Shown in pieces: positions 41,576 to 47,551 of a stretch of DNA of 47,551 bases. Every line of letters starts with the position of its first letter. The first letter of the stretch is position 1. Source of the stretch: Nostoc sp. KVJ20 (GTDB lineage Bacteria > Cyanobacteriota > Cyanobacteriia > Cyanobacteriales > Nostocaceae); assembly GCF_001712795.1 (NCBI RefSeq), contig NZ_KV757597.1, positions 1 to 47,551 on the forward strand, read 5' to 3'. The notes under the pieces are model-generated. The model did not search any database and was not told the origin of the DNA. It was given only the letters and a program-made list of their open reading frames with translations. A program made the translations under genes and the position numbers.

Positions 41576-43486
41576 TTAATGTGGCGGAGTTCCTCCACTC
41601 GTGAGCGCAGTATTCATAGCTTGAAATATCTGGGTCTGATCAACTACTCCCCGAACACCAGGCACGCTGTAAGTAGTACCAGAGCTATCTGTCATCTGGA
41701 AGCGTTGACCCAAGAATTTAGTCAAAATTGATGAATTAGCACCTTGGTAGTAAACAGGCACAATCCGTCGGCTGTGGCTACCCCAAAGATATTTTTTACT
41801 TGGGTCAGATCCCCAGAAGTGACCGGCATTTGCTGGAAGGTGCTGGTTAAAAGTGATGTCCTTGGCGTTAAACTTCAAATCTCTAGACACATTTGGATCT
41901 TGAGCAGTTAACTTGGAGAGGAAGTTGGAATTTAAGGTGAGATAGTGGTCATGGTCAGCCGTAACAATTAGCAAGTTTTTGCTCCAACCGCCATTGTTGT
42001 TGATCCAATTAATGGTTGTTTGCACGGCTTTATCGAAGTCATTCATCGTACCAATCAGGTTATCCATGTTGTTATCATGGGCAGCCCAGTCGATATCACC
42101 GCCTTCAACCATCAGCCAGAAACCATCTTGGTCTTTACCCAGAACTGTTAAAGCTGCTTGAGTCATGTCAGCTAAAGTGGGATTTTCGTTAATCTCTCTG
42201 GCAATGAAGCTAGCGTCAGTTTCACCAGGAGACAGAGGACGAACAGTATCAGGGTTAGGAGTTTGATTTGTAGAAGTTGTGGTGCTATAGAGTGTAAATT
42301 GACCTAAACCTGTTGTGCTGTAGTCCCCTTTGGAAGAACTCGTAGGAATGTTGCCATCTTGACCGCGAGCGCCATACAGACCAAATAACTTGCCGCCAGT
42401 GTTTGGGTCAATTGATGCTGCTGTGTTCAATAGTGTCTGAGTTGCATTCGGGCCACGCTCCAAAAAGGTGTAGCCGTAGCGATTGTTAGGATTTGATGAA
42501 GCAGGAGCTGAACAAGCGGCTGCATCGCTCAAGGCTGTTTTACCAGTCAACTCTTTGTAAGTAGATGCCTTGATGTAGGTGTAGCTAGTGGCATTACAGA
42601 GTGGGCCGGAACTGGTAGTGTTCTGGTGATCTAATGGATGACCGCCGCCCAAAATAACATTAGGCTGAAAGTTCAGTAATGCCTGTTGCAAAATACTGTC
42701 TTGATTAGTCTTGTTGGGATCGTAGTCACTATCATACTTATTACGACGATTTACGAAGGAGACGGCAGCGCCGGGAGTTGCATGGCTGACTGGTACTGAA
42801 GTAACGACTCCCGTGGACTTACCCTGTTGTTTGGCAATTTCGACGATGGTTGTCAGCTTCTGCTCGTAAATGTCTACGCCCATCGCGTTGTTATAGCTCT
42901 TTACACCTGTATAAAGAGTTGTGGCGGTGTTAGCAGAGTCGGGATAGCTGTACTTGATGTACTCTTTGTCATAATTACCGGGGTTGGCAGGGGATAGGGG
43001 AATCCAAGGAGTAGGGCCTCCCTTGGTTACGTCATAGCCTGCTAAGTTACCTGGTAGTGAGGTGTCGCCATTGATTGTATTACCAGGATTAAATGGGGTG
43101 GGCTGGAATGAAAAGCCTGGACGAACAGGACTTGCACCTGTAAGTGAATTACTTCCATCCAGGGCAGAGTTGCCTGTTGATTTAACTGAGTTACTTCCCT
43201 CAATTGTTGTGCCGTAGGTTGTTACTAGCCCATATCCAGTAAGAGTTTGGAAGCTCAAACCGGAACCTTTCCCGGCTGTGTAAAAAGCCCCACCTTTGGC
43301 GATCGCCGCAGCCCGAGCCATATTCCAACCCATACCATCGCCAATCATCAGAATCACGTTAATCCCATTACCAGCAGCTAAGGCAGGTCGAATCACAGGA
43401 TTACCAAATATCAGCATCATGGCAGACAAAAAACTGGCCATAAAAAAGGCCAGAGGTCTCCGGCACTTTCCAAAAAGTGAAATCAT
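41576..43486 (-). CDS. secreted alkaline phosphatase (PF00245 family)
   Basis: 636 residues. A signal peptide covers 1-38 (basic MISLFGKCRRP, hydrophobic core, cleavage after ALA). The alkaline phosphatase core is visible: VILMIGDGMGWNMARAA (metal ligand D50), YPDSANTATTLYTGVKSYNN with nucleophile S184, VVTSVPVSHATPGAA (metal His), FWLMVEGGDIDWAAHDNNMD and LLIVTADHDHYLTL. It releases phosphate from monoesters in the periplasm or outside the cell. The C-terminal part (KKYLWGSHSRRIVPVYYQGA) is as in bacterial homologues. A 62-codon gene with a matching leader sits 44 bp upstream. I see no clear Pho box. Confidence 0.9.
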   Translation of the reverse strand: MISLFGKCRRPLAFFMASFLSAMMLIFGNPVIRPALAAGNGINVILMIGDGMGWNMARAAAIAKGGAFYTAGKGSGLSFQTLTGYGLVTTYGTTIEGSNSVKSTGNSALDGSNSLTGASPVRPGFSFQPTPFNPGNTINGDTSLPGNLAGYDVTKGGPTPWIPLSPANPGNYDKEYIKYSYPDSANTATTLYTGVKSYNNAMGVDIYEQKLTTIVEIAKQQGKSTGVVTSVPVSHATPGAAVSFVNRRNKYDSDYDPNKTNQDSILQQALLNFQPNVILGGGHPLDHQNTTSSGPLCNATSYTYIKASTYKELTGKTALSDAAACSAPASSNPNNRYGYTFLERGPNATQTLLNTAASIDPNTGGKLFGLYGARGQDGNIPTSSSKGDYSTTGLGQFTLYSTTTSTNQTPNPDTVRPLSPGETDASFIAREINENPTLADMTQAALTVLGKDQDGFWLMVEGGDIDWAAHDNNMDNLIGTMNDFDKAVQTTINWINNNGGWSKNLLIVTADHDHYLTLNSNFLSKLTAQDPNVSRDLKFNAKDITFNQHLPANAGHFWGSDPSKKYLWGSHSRRIVPVYYQGANSSILTKFLGQRFQMTDSSGTTYSVPGVRGVVDQTQIFQAMNTALTSGGTPPH

Positions 43487-43530
43487 TGCAATATCTCTTA
43501 CAAGTTAATTGAACAAGTCTTAGCAGTTAA

Positions 43531-43719
43531 TTATTGATAAAAATTCGGTTCTAGATGAGTAGTAGCGAAGTCAGAAATCGTCACAGACTCAGTAGAATTC
43601 GGTTGAGATGCTATAACTGGTTGTTGGTGTGATATTCCTAAGGAAAGTAGCATTGCAAAAACCAGACCAGATATGAACCAAACTAATGAACGTTTGTACT
43701 TTTGCAGTAATGAAATCAT
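43531..43719 (-). CDS. small secreted protein with alkaline-phosphatase-like leader
   Basis: 62 residues from ATG 43719 with AAGGAGAT eight bases upstream. Residues 1-37 form a signal peptide (MISLLQKYKRSLVWFISGLV then FAMLLSLGI ... VIAS) very like that of the phosphatase gene just downstream (MISLFGKCRRPLAFFMASFL). The mature part would be only about 25 residues (QPNSTESVTISDFATTHLEP). It is either a real secreted peptide co-expressed with the phosphatase or the leader stump of a deleted duplicate. Confidence 0.55.
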   Translation of the reverse strand: MISLLQKYKRSLVWFISGLVFAMLLSLGISHQQPVIASQPNSTESVTISDFATTHLEPNFYQ

Positions 43720-43792
43720 TACGAAATCTCCTTGTAAATAAAAGTTTTGGTTGACATTAGTCCCGCTGTGCCGAATTCAAAATTATGATCGG

Positions 43793-44782
43793 CTAAAGGT
43801 TTGAGCGGGATTGATTGGCAGATAACATTAAAGCTAAATCCTGATTTAATAAAGGATTAATAGAAGTTTCTGAGAGGGATTTATAGCTACTGAGTTGCAA
43901 AGTCATTTCTGTAATTCCAAAAGTTTTTTGCAGATGAATTTGCAATTTTTGCAAAAGGCGATCGCGCTCATGAATAGTTGCACATTCCACGGTTAAATTC
44001 GCGCATAACATCACACTATTGGAATTAATTTTCCAAATATGTAGTTTCTCTACTTGCAATACATTAGGAAAAGATTTGATAAAGATTTCTACTTGATCTG
44101 GAGGAATGGATTCTGGCGCATACTCCAAAAATATGTTCAGGCTTTCTTTGACTAAAGGTAAAGCACTTAAACCAATAAAAACAGCAACTACTAAACTAAT
44201 AGCAGCATCCGCCCACCACCAATGGTAAATATGAATTAATAAGGCAGCAATAATTACACCCACAGAACTTACAGTATCAGCAATTACATGCAGAAATACT
44301 CCTTGTAGATTTAAATCATTATGAGTGTGGGGATGAAGCCATTTAATGCTAAATATATTAACGATTAAACCCAAAACTGCAATGAATAACATTGGTAAAC
44401 CCAAAATTGGTTCTGGATTTTGCCAACGATGAATCGCTTCCCAGATAATAAAGTTGGCGATCGCTATTAAACTAAACCCATTAATTAAAGCTGCAAAAAC
44501 TTCCAGGCGCTGGTTCCCAAATGTTGCCCTACTTTTAACAGGTTGTTGGGCAAAAATAGTAGCAAGCAACGATATCAATAAAGCTGCCACATCAGCAAGA
44601 ATATGTCCTGCATCTGCCTGCAAGGATAAACTCCTGCTCCACAAACCTACACTCCATTCTGCAACCAAAAAACCCACCAGTACATACACTGCTATCCACA
44701 AAAATTTAGACTTTTGCTGGCACGAAATCATTTTAGGAGAATCATCTGCACAAGAACATTCACACCATTTAAGTGATAGCAT
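43793..44782 (-). CDS. cation diffusion facilitator (CzcD/ZitB-like Zn2+/metal exporter)
   Basis: 329 residues with six predicted membrane helices between about 28 and 210. The metal-site pairs are intact: D57/H60/D64 region (LQADAGHILADVAALL) in helix 2 and H165/D169 (GVFLHVIADTVSSVGV) in helix 5. The His-rich loop HPHTHND at 150-156 and the C-terminal cytoplasmic ferredoxin-like domain (LQVEKLHIWKINSNSVMLCA) are typical. It exports Zn2+ or a similar divalent ion by proton exchange at the inner membrane. The N-terminus has a CECSC cluster (7-11), unusual for the family and a possible extra metal site. A start at M18 would remove it. Confidence 0.9.
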   Translation of the reverse strand: MLSLKWCECSCADDSPKMISCQQKSKFLWIAVYVLVGFLVAEWSVGLWSRSLSLQADAGHILADVAALLISLLATIFAQQPVKSRATFGNQRLEVFAALINGFSLIAIANFIIWEAIHRWQNPEPILGLPMLFIAVLGLIVNIFSIKWLHPHTHNDLNLQGVFLHVIADTVSSVGVIIAALLIHIYHWWWADAAISLVVAVFIGLSALPLVKESLNIFLEYAPESIPPDQVEIFIKSFPNVLQVEKLHIWKINSNSVMLCANLTVECATIHERDRLLQKLQIHLQKTFGITEMTLQLSSYKSLSETSINPLLNQDLALMLSANQSRSNL

Positions 44783-45113
44783 TAGGAAAAAATCTTATAG
44801 CGTTTCAAAGTAATCTCAATTAGAAAATACATCTTTTTATTTTGAGTATATAGAACTCCTATTTGATTGCATTAAAAAGTTCACTAAATATAAGAGAAAT
44901 ATTAGCTTGAGGCAGTCAGCACTGCTTTAACAGATTTGTCTCTGTCCACCAGACTTTAACAAGCACAGTTTAAATCTAGCAACTTAGTGTCCAGTATAGT
45001 ATTTTTACTGAAAATTAAAAATTGTATAGCACTAGTACCTGATTTTTTATGTTGCTTTATAGTTGTTTTAAATTATACATAAAAATTTATACAGTATTAT
45101 CTCGTAGTCTTTT
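44783..45113. other. gene-free, AT-rich spacer
   Basis: No reading frame with natural protein composition and no strong hairpin. It presumably holds the promoter of the metal exporter near its left end. Confidence 0.5.
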
Positions 45114-45284
45114 TCAAAAATCAAATCGGATTGCTATAGCTGTAACTACGCTGTAGCCAATCATTTCTAGACGCGTTTGTAAAATCCGGCGGATGCTGGC
45201 TTCGTCATCTACTACTAAGATTGTGCCTTTCTCACCTGATAAGTTTCTCAACGCTGTTCCTTTCCAGCGAGAACTTTTAACCAT
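45114..45284 (-). pseudogene. truncated RpaB-like response regulator (receiver N-terminus)
   Basis: From ATG 45284 the frame reads a basic leader, then GEKGTILVVDDEASIRRILQ and TRLEMIGYSVVTAIAIRFDF, stop. ILVVDDEASIRRILxTRLxMIGYxVVTA is the start of the receiver domain of OmpR-type regulators of the RpaB/Ycf27 group, with the acidic pair (DDE) present. The phosphorylated aspartate, the rest of the receiver and the winged-helix DNA-binding domain are missing. A dead 56-residue remnant, or at most a short peptide. Confidence 0.75.
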
Positions 45285-45314
45285 CCATTATCTGCTCATT
45301 AGGGAGATCCAATA

Positions 45315-45413
45315 AATAAATCAGCCCAGCCGTATCAATAATATTTTTGGCAAAACCGAGAGATTTAGGCGCTTTCGCCCTCAAGGCGAAAGCGACGGCT
45401 GGGCTGATTTATT
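45315..45413. repeat. nested inverted repeat, possible MITE or structured RNA
   Basis: Outer arms AATAAATCAGCCCAGCCGT (45315-45333) and its perfect complement (45395-45413) enclose an inner perfect hairpin, CGCTTTCGCC (45370-45379) with GGCGAAAGCG (45385-45394) and a 5-nt loop. The right arms of the two stems are contiguous, while the left arms are separated by 36 nt (45334-45369). The flanking sequence 45285-45314 and 45414-45690 holds no gene. Confidence 0.75.
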
Positions 45414-45690
45414 CTTGGCAAGTGCCTTAGGAGTCAAAAACGCAAAACAGTATTGACATACAGTCATGAGGAAAGAAGCAATCGCTTAATACTTGCATCT
45501 GTGCAACAGATTATGCTGGGGCATCTACCCGAAAACAGATTTGTACACAGTTAATAAATTCTTACAATTTGGGACTCGTATTTCTCATACATTTGGTGTA
45601 CCTTGTTAATTCTGTGCAAATTATTTATACCTAACTTCTCCCAAATTTACTCATCCAAATTTTGAGCCAATGCCTTTGAAGGAACAGCCA

Positions 45691-45978
45691 ATGAAAACTT
45701 CTAATGATACAGATACTAAGAAAATCATCAAAAAATCTGATAAGCTTAGCCTGAGACAGATGAAGCTAATCGAGGAGGCAGAAGACCAACTTCTTCAAGC
45801 TAATACTGTCAATTCTACTGCCCCTGTGATTGAGGAAAAGCTAGTAGCGATTCAAGAGCCAAAAGAACCGAACTACATTCCACTACGGGATAATCCCATA
45901 GTCCAATCCGTGGGGAAATCAGGTTGGCAGATTTCCGATATTTGGCGGGATATCCGCGTGGATGATTTCTGTAATTGA
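45691..45978 (+). CDS. hypothetical hydrophilic protein, 95 residues
   Basis: ATG 45691 is preferred because GAAGGAAC lies eight bases upstream; an in-frame ATG at 45670 would add seven residues. The protein is Lys/Glu-rich: KKIIKKSDKLSLRQMKLIEE then AEDQLLQANTVNS, and ends YIPLRDNPIVQSVGKSGWQI and SDIWRDIRVDDFCN. The C-terminal WQISDIW motif looks conserved-type, but I cannot name a family. No membrane segment. It stands alone in a relic-rich stretch. Confidence 0.5.
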   Translation: MKTSNDTDTKKIIKKSDKLSLRQMKLIEEAEDQLLQANTVNSTAPVIEEKLVAIQEPKEPNYIPLRDNPIVQSVGKSGWQISDIWRDIRVDDFCN

Positions 45979-46407
45979 TGGTTGCGAAAAGCAAGCGCCC
46001 AGCGTAGCCGAGCGCTTCTGAAATCAAGCTCAAGATTGATGTTCATTCTGATACACACCATGCCAGAATGCGATATTCTAGCGTCTTACAGTTTGAGATA
46101 CATCTAAATTACCGTTTCAATTGCGAACTTTACCCGCAATTACTCTAGCTGGCAATCGTAGGCTGTGGAGGACGATTGTTGCTTGGCTAGGAGGGGAGGC
46201 GATAGCTATAGCAGGGTATATAAGGGTGCAATGCAATCGCAGACGCGCAAATTATCGTAGCTTTTAGCACTTCCCATTATGTTATCTTTTTAACCTTTTT
46301 CAACCCCGACTGAGCAAAGAAATTTCACGGTTGAGGATGCTGAGAATAGTTATAAATGTTAGTAAGGTAATATCTTTAAAGCTAAAACAAAGAAGGCGAA
46401 ATTTCAA
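45979..46407. other. spacer without recognisable gene
   Basis: Contains a GC-rich block (46150-46210) that is loosely repeated at 46815-46885, both including CAATCGT(A/T)GG(C/T)TGTGGAGG. No convincing frame or RNA gene is seen. Confidence 0.4.
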
Positions 46408-46527
46408 ATGAACAAAAATGTCTCATTGACCTCTTTTCCAAGGTTAGAGACAGAGCGTCTGTTTTTGCGTCAAGAAACCCCAGAAGATGCTCCTGCTGTT
46501 TTTACAGTGTTTTCAGCTCGAAATTGA
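46408..46527 (+). pseudogene. RimJ/RimL-type GNAT acetyltransferase, N-terminal stump
   Basis: From ATG 46408 the frame reads MNKNVSLTSFPRLETERLFL, then RQETPEDAPAVFTVFSARN, stop. LETERLFLRxxTxEDAxAxFxxFS is the standard start of the RimJ/RimL acetyltransferase family. After 39 codons the similarity ends and nothing of the acetyl-CoA-binding region follows. Confidence 0.8.
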
Positions 46528-47156
46528 GAGCAGTGTAGGCTAACTAATACAACCAGATAGATTAACATAGAGCCGAGATGCCACAATGCTAAAGGTGCAA
46601 CAGCCCAAACCATCGTCCTGACAACGGAACAACTTACAGTTAAATCGGGTACTCACAATGAGAGTACCCTTGGCTGAGTCATATCTACTACGGAACACCT
46701 GACCATTCTTGAACTACTTGGTGGGATCAAAAGCTACGACTATCTTCCTCCAGGTGGGAAAATAGTCATATTTTGACAACAAATTGTTGTCAAAAGCTGG
46801 GCAAGCGTTGCCCCCCGAAGTAGCAATCGTTGGTTGTGGAGGCGCGGTTGTAACAAGGGCAGAGATGAGGCGGGGACGGCGATAGAGATGCTTAAGCCAA
46901 AGGCGATCGCAGATGTCACTCCAGTACAAGTCCATAACCTTACTTCCCGGCAATGGCAACCGGGAGTAGTGAAAGACTACTCTTCGCTAGCGGGGTTTGG
47001 TGTCGGTGCGCTGTGGGAGGCGAGGGCTTTTATGCTTTCAGTGGGGAGTATGTCGTGGTGGAGAGTGGGCAAGAAGAGAGCTGCATCAAGCTCTACTGTG
47101 TAGTACTAAAAATTACAGAAAATCATATACTCTCAACGCAGTTTCTAAAGTTCTGG
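46528..47156. other. gene-poor stretch with a 25-bp palindrome
   Basis: No supported gene. Open frames here have unnatural composition, although GEGFYAFSGEYVVVESGQEE (about 47015-47075, plus strand) might be a relic of an unknown protein. A palindrome with 11-bp perfect arms, TTTTGACAACA and its complement around AAT, lies at 46771-46795. Confidence 0.4.
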
Positions 47157-47551
47157 TTACTTCTGGTTAGCAGTTGGCTTGCGAACAGTCGCAGCAGTTA
47201 TACGATCAACCAATCCTGGCATAATTAGCTTTACCCAAGGGAGTACTTTACCTTTCAACGTCATGATGTGTTCTCTTTTACGCCGCTCCATCGCCCAGAT
47301 AATTTGATGTACACACTCATCTACTGACATATTGCCTTGCGTTTCATCACGCGGACTTTTGCCTAATGGTTTTCCATCTGCTCCTAACGCTCGTTGCCGA
47401 ATATCTGTGGCGACAAACCCTGGTGAAACAACCAATACATCTACTCCTGTTGAGTGCAATTCTATCCGTAATGTATCAAAGAAGCCTTGCATGGCGTGTT
47501 TACTGGCAACGTAACCTGTACGAGTCGGTACACCTGTTTTGCCACAAATGG
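47157..47551 (-). CDS. short-chain dehydrogenase/reductase, C-terminal part (runs off right edge)
   Basis: The frame is open to the edge: SxICGKTGVPTRTGYVASKHAM-type sequence carries the catalytic YxxxK (Tyr-Val-Ala-Ser-Lys), followed by GFFDTLRIELHSTGVDVLVV then SPGFVATDIRQRALGADGKP, the PG motif that shapes the cofactor pocket. The C-terminal helix VHQIIWAMERRKREHIMTLK and a hydrophobic tail end at 47157. It is an NAD(P)-dependent oxidoreductase of the classical SDR type; the substrate is unknown. The N-terminal Rossmann part lies outside the window. It is a different gene from the SDR fragment at 38696-38902. Confidence 0.85.
   Translation of the reverse strand, partial: ICGKTGVPTRTGYVASKHAMQGFFDTLRIELHSTGVDVLVVSPGFVATDIRQRALGADGKPLGKSPRDETQGNMSVDECVHQIIWAMERRKREHIMTLKGKVLPWVKLIMPGLVDRITAATVRKPTANQK

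Noticed and set aside
46714..47228. Several overlapping open frames near the right end
   Set aside because: They are short, on both strands, low in natural motifs and have no ribosome binding sites; at best a relic of an unknown gene.
1..47551. tRNA or rRNA genes
   Set aside because: I saw no cloverleaf-like segment with conserved TTCRANY and anticodon features, but reading by eye can miss one; a covariance-model search would settle it.

Overview
The window looks like chromosome (or a large replicon) of a filamentous, heterocyst-type cyanobacterium of the Nostocales. The evidence is the very frequent HIP1 octamer GCGATCGC, low-to-medium GC, two giant Ser/Thr kinase/ATPase/histidine kinase hybrids, a NACHT-WD40 protein, DUF4114/cadherin secreted proteins and many short palindromes and gene relics. 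Both edges cut a gene: a LOG/SLOG-like protein on the left and a short-chain dehydrogenase on the right.

Layout. 0-9.6 kb: two copies of a UBP-type zinc-finger gene, identical in protein, flank a GNAT acetyltransferase and the first giant kinase. Relics of HU, of a GNAT enzyme and of a zinc-ribbon protein lie between genes. A 201-bp element (8819-9019) has ends like those of Tn7-like/type V-K CRISPR-associated transposons but no genes. 9.6-14 kb: an intact ISKra4-like insertion sequence (46-bp perfect inverted repeats, 9-bp target duplication), a decayed second insertion sequence, then a collapsed trpB-trpD pair. 14-20.6 kb: a small BamE-like membrane protein, a pRiA4b ORF-3 family protein and, convergent to it, a 1484-residue nuclease-like/NACHT/pentapeptide/14x WD40 protein, the best candidate for a defence or signalling STAND ATPase. 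20.7-24 kb: a Coq4-family gene with a divergent TetR regulator and two operator palindromes, flanked by one complete and two broken copies of a plasmid-type DNA-binding gene.

24-33 kb is a mobile-element module: small unknown genes, an antirepressor-like protein, an HNH endonuclease, a phage Gp37/Gp68 protein, a replication-initiator-like protein, a DnaB-type helicase, an ASCH protein and a truncated C5-cytosine methyltransferase. Several are translationally coupled through ATGA overlaps. The initiator-like gene carries four 23-bp direct repeats whose spacing is not a multiple of three, followed by three 12-bp AT-rich repeats. This resembles an origin embedded in an initiator gene, as in phage lambda O. 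I see no integrase, capsid or relaxase gene, so the module is partial or extends by means not visible here.

33-47.5 kb: the second giant kinase, a relic fusing dinB and dehydrogenase sequence, a secreted cadherin/DUF4114 protein, a secreted alkaline phosphatase preceded by a small secreted protein with a matching leader, a CDF metal exporter, then a gene-poor stretch with a truncated RpaB-like response regulator, a nested hairpin and a truncated acetyltransferase. Gene relics are unusually dense throughout, so the window is best read as an accessory, rearranged region.
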